A DNA stretch of 37,166 nucleotides. Source: JALOAT01 sp041677345. GTDB lineage: Bacteria > Pseudomonadota > Gammaproteobacteria > Thiohalomonadales > Thiohalomonadaceae. The notes under the pieces are model-generated. The model did not search any database, was not told the origin of the DNA, and was given only the letters and a program-made list of their open reading frames with translations. The position numbers and the translations under genes were made by a program. The stretch spans positions 1 to 37,166 of the forward strand of contig JBAYQE010000016.1 of NCBI GenBank assembly GCA_041677345.1, written 5' to 3'. Shown piece after piece: positions 1 through 7,726 of the stretch. Position 1 is the first letter of the stretch. Each line of letters opens with the position of its first letter.

Positions 1-86
1 AGAATATGGCGCACATTTGATCATGGCTCGATCAACGGATAAACAGAATTGATCGCCGCCACGGCAAAAGGGGGGCGAGTAGTTAC

Positions 87-118
87 AAAAAACCTGCTGG
101 CAAAAAAACCAGCAGGTT
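87..118 (-). terminator. Intrinsic terminator closing the parAB-side leftward unit
   Basis: A perfect 10-bp stem (91-100 paired with 109-118) encloses an 8-base loop. Read on the minus strand, the stem runs directly into a run of T residues (six, counting the stem end). It lies 56 bases past the stop of the small exported protein gene, so it would end transcription coming from mnmG-rsmG-parA-parB and the muramidase cassette. There is no T run on the plus-strand side, so it is one-directional. Confidence 0.8.
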
Positions 119-173
119 CTAGCAGATTCGCCCTTGACTCCGGGCCGGCTAATGCGCGACCCCCATTAACACG

Positions 174-596
174 CTACTGGCTGACGCACTTTGGCATACC
201 AATCTGCCCACCGTTCACCGGCACATGGCATTCGAAGATACTGGATCCGCCTCGAGAGTAAAAATATTCGACCGCGAAATCTACCCCGTCTCTTACGATC
301 TGCGCCGCCTCGACAAACGTGCCGTCGGAATCACCGAAATCCAAGTGCTCTCCATCGGCGTCAATACCCCTGATCGTCATCTTATTGACGACTCTCACGC
401 TGGGCGTCGTGAGTACCTCGATCTCAATTATTGGCTCAAGTTCCATGTTGTAGCGGATCAGCCGAATGAGGTGGTCGCCAACCCGCTTCGTTTCTACGTT
501 GTTGATAGAAGGTGGTAGTTCGGCCGCATTGGATTGAAAGGAAATCGCGATACAGCCGATAAGAAGGACTACCCAAGAAAATATTGAATGTTTCAC
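174..596 (-). CDS. Small exported protein, candidate immunity partner of the adjacent muramidase
   Basis: I do not recognise the family. The 140-residue product has a short basic start, a hydrophobic stretch and a likely signal-peptidase site after SNA, so it should be periplasmic. Two cysteines near the C-terminus (FECHV and PKCVS) could form a disulfide. I chose the GTG at 596 because GAGGG sits 7 bases upstream; an in-frame ATG at 617 would also work and overlaps the stop of the upstream muramidase frame as ATGA. A small periplasmic protein tightly coupled downstream of a cell-wall hydrolase is the usual layout of a type VI effector and its immunity protein. That role is inference from gene order and export signal, not from sequence similarity. 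Confidence 0.6.
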   Translation of the reverse strand: MKHSIFSWVVLLIGCIAISFQSNAAELPPSINNVETKRVGDHLIRLIRYNMELEPIIEIEVLTTPSVRVVNKMTIRGIDADGEHLDFGDSDGTFVEAAQIVRDGVDFAVEYFYSRGGSSIFECHVPVNGGQIGMPKCVSQ

Positions 597-613
597 GTAC
601 GGGCCCTCAACGA

Positions 614-1585
614 TCATTTGGCGTTGTCAAGAAACGCAGCGCGCCGCTCGAAGCGATTAGGGGGAACGTGAGGCCACTTGCTGAGGTCCTTTAGTTGACG
701 CGTAAACGCAACGAGATCGTTTCCAGCAATACACGTTTGTATAAACTTACGCGAGGATCTCGTGTAATCACCACGAAACTTCAAATCGATTGTTATCTCT
801 CGAATTGCGTGATGGAGCTTTCCCCAATCGGTCTCGCCGTACAACTCCTTCACATCCGGTTTCTCGCATATTCGGCGTGCTTCTGTGGCTTGCTCATCGT
901 AGCTCACCTTGAATAGCGCTTTCTGTTGAGAGGGAGAAATCTGGAAGTCCAACAAATCATTATTAATTATAAATTAGGCCGCAGCAGTACCAGAGAGTCC
1001 AGATGCCCTACCGAGTAGTTCCGCCTCACGAGCTCCTAGACCGCATAGCATGAGATCGCTCTTGATCTTCGAGGGGCTTTTTCGGTAGCAATCATATCCA
1101 CGCCCAAGGGTTAAACCTGACAAAGGAGAGGGAACGTGCAATTTCCGACTGTGGTAACGACCACCTTCCTGACCTTCTGAAGCCCACGTGACGACACCAT
1201 AGTTCGGCGCCGTAATCGCTTCCGCCACGAACACGCTAGACAACACTGATTTCAGCAGCCTGAAAGTTTTGCCAGCTGAATCGACTCGGCCATCCGCCGT
1301 TCTCGCCAGCTTCATGTGTTCAGTTTGGAACCGTTTAATTGCGGCTTCGAGGGAAGGTGAATTGACACCATCAATGATCAGGAAGGGCGATTTTGTTGTG
1401 CGCAGGTATACATTTAGCAGCGCCTGCACACATTTGACGTCCTGGGGAAAGTTTTTTGCGCCCTTGTCATATCCTCCTCCTTGAGTGTGGTATCCAACAA
1501 TTTTGGATTTCGGCAGTCCACCACAAAAGCGCGGATCTACCTGCTGCTTTCTGCTTATTAACCCAACCTCTTTTGCTTCTATCAA
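614..1585 (-). pseudogene. Peptidoglycan-binding plus pesticin-like muramidase, split by an in-frame TAA
   Basis: Two open frames (974-1585 and 614-955) are in the same phase and separated only by a TAA at 974-976. Together they read as one roughly 320-residue enzyme. Residues about 45-112 resemble a peptidoglycan-binding domain (DVKCVQALLN, then AAIKRFQ, then DGRVD). From residue 133 a pesticin/T4-lysozyme-like muramidase begins, with Glu137, Thr159 and Asp165; the T-to-D spacing of 6 and E-to-T spacing of 22 agree with pesticin's E178/T201/D207 as I recall it. The part after the stop (QKALF, RGDYT) looks like the rest of the same lysozyme fold. The apparent start is TTG at 1585 with no Shine-Dalgarno, 12 bases behind parB, so the N-terminus may also be altered. 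The base composition is visibly lower in GC than its neighbours. It could be a decayed type VI effector or phage-like lysin. A sequencing error or stop readthrough are alternatives. Confidence 0.72.
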
Positions 1586-1597
1586 TATTGGGTTTAC

Positions 1598-2461
1598 TTA
1601 TTCGTTCCTGATGTGATTCAAAATGCCGTCCAGCTCGTCCAGGCTGTTGTAGTGGATCACCAGCTTGCCTTTGCCCTTGCTGTCCTGGATGGCCACCTTG
1701 GCGCCGAGGCGCTCGGAGAGGTCCTGTTCCAGGCGGCGCACGTCCGGGTCGACCTTCGGCGTGGCCGCGGGTTTGGGGCCGGCCTGAAGCTGGCGCACCA
1801 GGCGTTCGGTCTCACGCACCGACAGGCCCTTGGCCACCACCGTGCGCGCTGCCTGATCCTGTAACCCGCCCTCCAGGCCCAGCAGGGCGCGGGCGTGGCC
1901 CATTTCCAGGTCGCCGTTTTCCAGCAGGCGCTTCACGTCCTCGTTGAGGCTGAGCAGGCGCAGCAGGTTGGACACGGCGGCACGCGAGCGGCCCACGGCG
2001 TCGGACACGGCCTGGTGGGTCATCTGGAATTCCTCGATGAGCCGGTGCAGGGCGTGGGCCTCTTCCATGGGGTTGAGGGCCTCGCGCTGGATGTTCTCGA
2101 TGAGGGCCATGGCCATGGCGGCATGGTCGGGCACGTCGCGCACCACCGCGGGGATCTCGTGCAGCCCGGCCATCTGGGTGGCGCGCCAGCGGCGCTCACC
2201 GGCGATGATCTCGTAGCGCCCGGCGGCGATGGGACGCACCACGATGGGCTGGACCACACCCTGGGCACGGATCGAGGCCGCCAGGTCTTCCAGGCTTTCC
2301 GGGTGCATGTCCACGCGCGGCTGGTAACGCCCACGCTGGATGACGTCCACCGGCAGGTTGCGCAGGTCGCCCTCGTCGCTCAGAGCGGGGGAGACCCCAG
2401 CGCCGGGACCGAGCAAGGCATCGAGTCCGCGACCGAGACCACGTTTCTTTGCTGCAGCCAT
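1598..2461 (-). CDS. parB: Chromosome-partitioning protein ParB
   Basis: ParB binds parS sites near the origin, loads as a CTP-dependent clamp and is moved by ParA. The 287-residue protein starts with the conserved KKRGLGRGLDALLG segment. It carries the CTP-binding motifs GERR (88-91) and ENIQR (122-126) and a helix-turn-helix around residues 148-168 (HQAVSDAVGRSRAAVSNLL). The C-terminus is the usual dimerisation domain after a charged linker. The ATG has GAGGA five bases upstream, and the gene follows parA by 8 bases in the same operon. Two perfect parS palindromes in recF supply its binding sites in this window. Confidence 0.97.
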   Translation of the reverse strand: MAAAKKRGLGRGLDALLGPGAGVSPALSDEGDLRNLPVDVIQRGRYQPRVDMHPESLEDLAASIRAQGVVQPIVVRPIAAGRYEIIAGERRWRATQMAGLHEIPAVVRDVPDHAAMAMALIENIQREALNPMEEAHALHRLIEEFQMTHQAVSDAVGRSRAAVSNLLRLLSLNEDVKRLLENGDLEMGHARALLGLEGGLQDQAARTVVAKGLSVRETERLVRQLQAGPKPAATPKVDPDVRRLEQDLSERLGAKVAIQDSKGKGKLVIHYNSLDELDGILNHIRNE

Positions 2462-2469
2462 GATGTTCC

Positions 2470-3255
2470 TCAGACGGCCACGGCCGCACGTTCGTCACTA
2501 CGCCGCAGGATCTCGCCGGCCAGGGCGAGATAGCTGATGGCGCCGCGCGAGGTGCGGTCGTAGGTGATGACGGGCAGGCCGTGACTGGGCGCCTCGGCGA
2601 GACGCACGTTGCGCGGCACGATGGTGCGGTACACCTTGTCGCCGAAGTGGTTGAGCAGCTGCGCGGACACGTCGTTGGCCAGGTTGTTGCGCGGGTCGAA
2701 CATGGTGCGCAACAGACCTTCCAGTTCCAGGCGCGGATTTACCGAACTACGGATCTGGTTGATGGTGTCGAGCAGCGCGCTCAGGCCCTCCAGGGCGTAG
2801 TACTCGCACTGCATGGGGATGAGCACCGAATCCGCCGCCACCAGCGCATTCACGGTGAGCATGTTCAGGGACGGCGGGCAATCGATGAGGATGAAGTCGT
2901 AATCGGCGCGCACCGGATGCAGGGCCTCGCGCAAACGGCGTTCACGCTGAGGCAACTGCAACATCTCCACCTCGGCCGCGGTGAGGTCGGAGGTGGTGGG
3001 GACCATGTCGTAGCCGGCCTTATCGGCGTGCACGATCACCTCGGACGCGTCGGCGTGGCCGAGCAACAGGTCATAGCTGGAGCGCTCCAGGGCACTGCGA
3101 TCGATTCCACTGCCGGCGGTGGCGTTGGCCTGCGGGTCCATGTCCACCACCAGCACGCGCGACTTGGTGGCGGCCAGGGAGGCGCCGAGATTGATGCAGG
3201 TGGTCGTCTTGCCGACGCCGCCCTTCTGATTGGTTACCGCAATGACCTTGCCCAT
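2470..3255 (-). CDS. parA: Chromosome-partitioning ATPase ParA (Soj type)
   Basis: ParA is the Walker-type ATPase that binds the nucleoid non-specifically and positions ParB-parS complexes. The deviant Walker A motif KGGVGKTT lies near residues 11-18 and the Walker B region reads FILIDCPPSL. The length (261 residues) is normal for the chromosomal family without an N-terminal helix-turn-helix. I chose the ATG at 3255, which has GAGGGG eight bases upstream and starts 5 bases past the rsmG stop. A GTG at 3264 would overlap rsmG and is less well placed. Confidence 0.97.
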   Translation of the reverse strand: MGKVIAVTNQKGGVGKTTTCINLGASLAATKSRVLVVDMDPQANATAGSGIDRSALERSSYDLLLGHADASEVIVHADKAGYDMVPTTSDLTAAEVEMLQLPQRERRLREALHPVRADYDFILIDCPPSLNMLTVNALVAADSVLIPMQCEYYALEGLSALLDTINQIRSSVNPRLELEGLLRTMFDPRNNLANDVSAQLLNHFGDKVYRTIVPRNVRLAEAPSHGLPVITYDRTSRGAISYLALAGEILRRSDERAAVAV

Positions 3256-3260
3256 GGCAT

Positions 3261-3899
3261 TCACCCCTCTTGACCCGCAGGCGCGATGCGCACCAGGTGG
3301 CGGGTGCCTTCCAGTCCGGGTACGTGCAGTTCCAGGACGTCTTGCACGTGAAACGTCGGCGGCACCGCCGCCAGTTCCTCCTGCGGGTATACGCCCTTCA
3401 TGGCGAGAAACACACCGTCGGGGGCGAGCAGGTGCCCGGAGGCGGCGAGCATATCAGCTAGCGTGGCGAACGCGCGAGTGACGACGGTGGTGCACGGCAC
3501 CGCCGGCCGGTGCTGTTCGGCGCGGGCGTGGACCACGGTCACGTTTTGCAGTTGCAGTTCCGCCACGGCTTGCACCAGGAAACGCGTCTTCTTGCCGTTG
3601 CTGTCGAGCAGGGTGAAACGACGTCCGGGATGGACGATGGCCAGCGGAATACCCGGCAGGCCGCCGCCGGTGCCCACGTCGCAGATGCGATCACCGTGGA
3701 CGTACGCGGCCACGGAAAGGCTGTCGAGCAGGTGCTTCTCGATCATCTCCGCCGGGTCGCGCACCGCAGTGAGGTTGTAGGCGCGGTTCCACTTCGCCAG
3801 CAGGTCACGATAGGCCAGCAGCCGCTCCACGGCGGCTGCATCCAGCTCCAGGCCCAGTGCAAGCGCGCCGGCGACCAGGCGTGTGCGATCGTCGCTCAT
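3261..3899 (-). CDS. rsmG: 16S rRNA (guanine527-N7)-methyltransferase RsmG (GidB)
   Basis: RsmG methylates G527 in the 530 loop of 16S rRNA using S-adenosylmethionine. The 212-residue protein has the family signature KWNRAYNLTA followed by the SAM-binding loop DVGTGGGLPGIPLAI at about residues 74-88. The ATG overlaps the mnmG stop as ATGA, so the two genes are translationally coupled, which is the common order in gammaproteobacteria. A degenerate parS-like sequence (3340-3355) lies inside the coding region near its 3' end. Confidence 0.97.
   Translation of the reverse strand: MSDDRTRLVAGALALGLELDAAAVERLLAYRDLLAKWNRAYNLTAVRDPAEMIEKHLLDSLSVAAYVHGDRICDVGTGGGLPGIPLAIVHPGRRFTLLDSNGKKTRFLVQAVAELQLQNVTVVHARAEQHRPAVPCTTVVTRAFATLADMLAASGHLLAPDGVFLAMKGVYPQEELAAVPPTFHVQDVLELHVPGLEGTRHLVRIAPAGQEG
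3340..3355. other. Degenerate parS-like site inside rsmG
   Basis: The 16 bases TCTTGCACGTGAAACG match 14 of 16 positions of the general parS consensus TGTTNCACGTGAAACA and keep the whole inner core TTNCACGTGAAAC. parS sites often lie inside genes around the origin. With two mismatches it may be a weak site or chance. Confidence 0.35.
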
Positions 3900-5779
3900 G
3901 CGCTGCGCCGCTCCGTCTTTTTCAGGTGCACCAGCAACAGGGAAATGGCTGCGGGCGTCACGCCCGGGATGCGGCCGGCCTGGCCCAGGCTCAGCGGGCG
4001 GTGACGGGCGAGCTTCTCGCGCACCTCGGACGACAGGCCCAGCACTTCCGCGTAGTCCAGATCGGCCGGGAGCGGCAGCTCTTCGTGGCGGCGCTGGCGC
4101 GCAATCTCCGTCTCCTGGCGCTCGATGTAGCCGGCATAGCGGGCCTGGATCTCCACCTGTTCGGCCACCTGCGGGTCCTCCGCAGCGGGGCCCGCGCCGG
4201 GCAGTGCCGTGAGCGCCGCGTAGCTGAGCTCGGGGCGTGCAAGCAGCTCGGACAGACGGTATTCGCGTGCCAGGGGTTGGCCGAGCAAGGTGCCGGCGGC
4301 CTCGCCGAGCGGCTGGCCCGGGCGCGCCCAGGTTGCACGCAGGCGCTGCTGCTCGCGCACGATGGCCTCGCGCTTGTGCTCGAAGCGGGCCCAGCGCGCG
4401 TCGTCCACCACGCCCAGCTCGCGGCCGATGGGCGTCAGGCGCAGGTCGGCGTTGTCCTCGCGCAGCAGCAAACGGTATTCGGCGCGGCTGGTGAACATAC
4501 GGTAGGGCTCGCTGGTGCCGCAGGTGATGAGGTCATCCACCAGCACGCCCAGATAGGCTTGGTCGCGCCGCGGCCACCAGGCCTCGCGCCCGGACACACG
4601 GCGGGCAGCGTTGATGCCGGCCAGCAGGCCCTGGGCCGCGGCCTCCTCGTAGCCGGTGGTGCCGTTGATCTGGCCGGCAAAGAACAGGCCTTCCAGGGCA
4701 CGGGTCTCCAGGCTCGGTTTGAGGTCGCGGGGGTCGAAGAAGTCGTATTCGATGGCGTAGCCGGGGCGCACGATGTGGGCCTTTTCCAGGCCTCGGATGG
4801 AGCGCACCAGGGCGTACTGGACGTCGAAGGGCAGGCTGGTGGAAATGCCGTTGGGGTAGATCTCGTTGGTCTCCAGGCCTTCCGGTTCCAGGAAGATCTG
4901 GTGGGTGTCACGATCGGCGAAACGCACCACCTTGTCTTCGATGGACGGGCAGTAGCGCGGGCCGATGCCTTCGATGCGCCCGGCATACATGGGTGAACGG
5001 TCGAGGCCGCCGCGGATGATGTCGTGGGTGGCCGCGTTGGTGTGGGTGATGTAACAGCTCACCTGGCGGGGGTGTTCCTGCGCGCTGCCCAGAAATGAGA
5101 ACACCGGCGCCGGGTCGTCGCCGGGCTGGGCCTGCATGACGCTGAAATCGATGCTGCGCGCATCCAGGCGCGGCGGCGTGCCGGTCTTGAGGCGCGCCAC
5201 GCGCGGCATGAGTTCGCGCAGGCGACGGGCCAGGGCGTTGGCCGGAGGGTCGCCGGCGCGGCCCCCTTCGTAGTTGGCCTCACCGATATGGATACGGCCG
5301 GCGAGGAAGGTGCCCGTGGTGAGCACCACGCTGGGGGCCGCGAAGCGCAACCCGGCCTGGGTCACCACGCCCGTGACACGGGTGCCTTCCACAATGAGGT
5401 CTTCCACTGCCTGTTGGAAAAGGGTCAGGTTGGGCTGGTTTTCCAGCAGCACGCGGATGGCGCGCCGGTACAAGGCACGGTCGGCCTGGGCACGGGTGGC
5501 ACGCACTGCCGGGCCCTTGCTGGCGTTGAGGATGCGGAACTGGATGCCGGCGCAGTCGGCCGCGTGGGCCATGGCCCCGCCCAGGGCGTCCACTTCCTTT
5601 ACCAGGTGTCCCTTGCCGATACCGCCGATGGCCGGATTGCAACTCATCTGCCCAAGGGTCTCAATGTTGTGCGTCAGCAGCAGCGTGCGCACACCCATGC
5701 GCGCACTGGCGAGCGCGGCCTCGGTGCCGGCGTGGCCGCCGCCGATGACGATGACGTCGAAGTGATCCTGGTAGTTCAT
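3896..5779 (-). CDS. mnmG: tRNA uridine-5-carboxymethylaminomethyl(34) synthesis FAD enzyme MnmG (GidA)
   Basis: MnmG works with MnmE to install the cmnm5 group on wobble uridine 34 of several tRNAs, using FAD, NADH and methylene-tetrahydrofolate. The N-terminus has the FAD-binding glycine motif VIVIGGGHAGTEAALASAR (residues 10-28), followed by the conserved QMSCNPAIGGIGKGHL segment. The 627-residue length matches the family. I chose the ATG at 5779 because homologues begin just before this FAD motif; the open frame continues 30 codons upstream without a homologous segment. It heads the operon mnmG-rsmG-parA-parB. Its partner mnmE is on the same strand about 6.6 kb to the right. Confidence 0.97.
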   Translation of the reverse strand: MNYQDHFDVIVIGGGHAGTEAALASARMGVRTLLLTHNIETLGQMSCNPAIGGIGKGHLVKEVDALGGAMAHAADCAGIQFRILNASKGPAVRATRAQADRALYRRAIRVLLENQPNLTLFQQAVEDLIVEGTRVTGVVTQAGLRFAAPSVVLTTGTFLAGRIHIGEANYEGGRAGDPPANALARRLRELMPRVARLKTGTPPRLDARSIDFSVMQAQPGDDPAPVFSFLGSAQEHPRQVSCYITHTNAATHDIIRGGLDRSPMYAGRIEGIGPRYCPSIEDKVVRFADRDTHQIFLEPEGLETNEIYPNGISTSLPFDVQYALVRSIRGLEKAHIVRPGYAIEYDFFDPRDLKPSLETRALEGLFFAGQINGTTGYEEAAAQGLLAGINAARRVSGREAWWPRRDQAYLGVLVDDLITCGTSEPYRMFTSRAEYRLLLREDNADLRLTPIGRELGVVDDARWARFEHKREAIVREQQRLRATWARPGQPLGEAAGTLLGQPLAREYRLSELLARPELSYAALTALPGAGPAAEDPQVAEQVEIQARYAGYIERQETEIARQRRHEELPLPADLDYAEVLGLSSEVREKLARHRPLSLGQAGRIPGVTPAAISLLLVHLKKTERRSA

Positions 5780-5929
5780 GGCAGTGTGGCGAAAGGGGGC
5801 GCATATTTTACGCCGCCGGGGGCATGGGCACCAAACATAGGCAAGGCGCGTATTCCAGGTGCTGCGCATTGGCGCCCACCTTCAAGTTCTCTAAGATCCG
5901 ATCAAGCTCGTCTAAGGCGGAAATTCGTC

Positions 5930-6331
5930 ATGGCAACCGATGCTGACCCGATCGTAGGGAACTGGTACCGCCACCTGGACAAGGGCTATCGCTTCGAGGT
6001 GGTCGCGGTGGATGAGGACGAGGGCACTGTGGAAATCCAGCACTTCGACGGCGACCTTGAAGCGTTGGATGTCGACACCTGGTACGACATGGACATCGAA
6101 CTCACCGAGGCGCCCGAGGACTGGAGCGGCCCTGTGGACGATTTCGACGAGGAGACGCTCGATTACACCGAAACCGACATGGAAGAGGACGACTGGGAAG
6201 CACCGCTCAGCGAACTGGAGCGCCCGCGCCTTAGCGGCATACCCAAGCGTACGAGCGAGGACGAGGGTCTGGAAGAGATCGAGGACCTTGGACCCGAAGA
6301 CGAATACGAAGGCTGGCGCGAGGAAGACTGA
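5930..6331 (+). CDS. Small acidic conserved hypothetical protein
   Basis: The 133-residue product is very rich in Asp and Glu, with no signal peptide or membrane segment. It opens with DPIVGNWYRHLDKGYRFEVV, a compact segment that looks like a small beta domain, followed by an acidic tail with repeated DW/EDW motifs. It resembles a short gammaproteobacterial family I remember under the DUF6763 name, but I am not certain of that label. The ATG at 5930 follows an AAGGCGG ribosome site. The gene is divergent from mnmG and convergent with the next small gene. Function is unknown; the composition would suit a cytosolic protein contacting basic partners, which is only a guess. Confidence 0.8.
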   Translation: MATDADPIVGNWYRHLDKGYRFEVVAVDEDEGTVEIQHFDGDLEALDVDTWYDMDIELTEAPEDWSGPVDDFDEETLDYTETDMEEDDWEAPLSELERPRLSGIPKRTSEDEGLEEIEDLGPEDEYEGWREED

Positions 6332-6438
6332 CACCCTTCCGTCGTCAACGCAGGGCGACAGTGCTCATAGTGTGTGAAGACAGGTCTGCGGATCCCACTG
6401 TCCGTGATTGCCGGGCCTCACGGATCCTCTCTCCAGAT

Positions 6439-6711
6439 TCAGTCGGCACGCCGACACGCCCTCAGGCGCGCCCGCAGTCGATCCTCGAGGCGTTCAAAAG
6501 CTGCCGGGTCGGTGCAACTCGCGAGCAACTCCGCCTCGTCCACATCCATTTCCAGTGATTGCCAGCCGTCCTCGGTGGCGCATTCCACCTTCAGGTGCCA
6601 GTCGCTGCCGTCCGGCTCCACCTGGAACAGGTAGGCGTCCAGTCCCACTGCGCGAAGCAGTTGATCGGCGGCGTCACGGGCATTTGCGAAGGTGAAGGTA
6701 TCCGGGTTCAT
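6439..6711 (-). CDS. Small hypothetical protein of unknown function
   Basis: A 90-residue protein with no signal peptide or membrane segment. The middle (YLFQVEPDGSDWHLKVECATEDGWQSLEMDVD) looks like paired beta strands, and the C-terminal 25 residues are arginine-rich and probably helical. I do not recognise the family. The ATG at 6711 is the sensible start: the open frame continues upstream to 7818 but that part is antisense to the MoxR gene and has no protein-like character. The gene is divergent from the MoxR operon, sharing the 108-base gap 6712-6819, and converges on the acidic gene to its left. Confidence 0.65.
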   Translation of the reverse strand: MNPDTFTFANARDAADQLLRAVGLDAYLFQVEPDGSDWHLKVECATEDGWQSLEMDVDEAELLASCTDPAAFERLEDRLRARLRACRRAD

Positions 6712-6819
6712 GGCAGCCACCCTCGTACGCGCTCTACTGCGCAAACTTAGCAGGTGTTCGGGCTGGCTGCGCCGGGCCTTGTTATGCTTACCTGCCGTGC
6801 GCCACGGACCACTCCCTGC

Positions 6820-7719
6820 ATGAAGAAAAAACTCGACGAGGTCGCTGCATGTTGCGGCGAAGTGATACTCGGTAAGCCACACCCCATCCGCCTGGCGCTC
6901 ACCTGCCTGCTGGCGCGGGGTCATCTCCTCATCGAGGACCTGCCGGGCGTGGGCAAGACCACGCTGGCGCACACACTCGCGGTGAGTCTCGGCCTGCGCT
7001 TCAACCGCATTCAATTCACCAGTGACCTGCTGCCGGGCGATGTGATCGGTGTGTCGGTCTACGACCGCGAAAAGGGCAGCTTCAAGTTCGTGCCCGGCCC
7101 GGTGTTCGCGCAGGTAATACTGGCGGACGAGGTGAACCGCGCCACCCCCAAGACCCAGAGCGCCCTGCTCGAGGCCATGGAGGAGCACCAGGTCACGGTG
7201 GAGGGCGAGACACGCACCCTGCCGGAGCCGTTCTTCGTCATCGCCACCCAGAATCCCACCCATCAGGTGGGCACCTTCCCCTTGCCGGAATCGCAGTTGG
7301 ACCGCTTCCTCATGCGCATCAGCCTGGGCTTCCCCGGTCCTGCGGCGGAACGGGAACTGCTTGCCGGCAGCGATCGGCGCCGCCTGCTTGCCACCATGCA
7401 GCCCCGCATGAACCCCGACGAGCTCGTTGCGGCCCAGGTGCAGGTGGATGCCGTGCACGTCTCCCCGGCGCTGCTCGATTACGTACAGGCCCTGCTGCGC
7501 TTCAGCCGCAGCGCGCCCTATTTCAAGTCCGGACTGTCGCCGCGCGCCGGGCTGGCACTGGTACAGAGCGCCCGCGCCTGGGCCCTGCTGGAGGGTCGCG
7601 ACTACGTGATCCCCGAGGACGTGCGCGAAGTGTTGCCGCATGTAGTAGGCCATCGCCTGGTCACGGCCGGGGGTACGGGCGATGGCGTGCGGCACTTCGA
7701 CGAAGTCGCCATCCCCTGA
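6820..7719 (+). CDS. MoxR-family AAA+ ATPase
   Basis: MoxR ATPases act as chaperone-like factors for partner proteins encoded beside them, commonly DUF58 or von Willebrand A proteins. The 299-residue protein shows the family opening GHLLIEDLPGVGKTTLA with Walker A at about 43-48, Walker B VILADE at 99-104, and the sensor region FVIATQNPTHQVGTFPLPE. The ATG at 6820 was chosen because family alignment begins just ahead of VILGK; an in-frame ATG at 6784 would add 12 unrelated residues. It is the first gene of a tight MoxR-DUF58-transglutaminase operon, with 7 bases to the next start. Confidence 0.93.
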   Translation: MKKKLDEVAACCGEVILGKPHPIRLALTCLLARGHLLIEDLPGVGKTTLAHTLAVSLGLRFNRIQFTSDLLPGDVIGVSVYDREKGSFKFVPGPVFAQVILADEVNRATPKTQSALLEAMEEHQVTVEGETRTLPEPFFVIATQNPTHQVGTFPLPESQLDRFLMRISLGFPGPAAERELLAGSDRRRLLATMQPRMNPDELVAAQVQVDAVHVSPALLDYVQALLRFSRSAPYFKSGLSPRAGLALVQSARAWALLEGRDYVIPEDVREVLPHVVGHRLVTAGGTGDGVRHFDEVAIP

Positions 7720-7726
7720 GCGCACC

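Noticed and set aside
225..518. 97-codon plus-strand open frame antisense to the candidate immunity gene
   Set aside because: The minus-strand frame has a signal peptide, a good ribosome site and coupling with its neighbour; the plus frame has none of these.
589..604. parS-like half-site TGTTTCACGT at the start of the small exported gene
   Set aside because: Only one arm matches; the second half has no resemblance.
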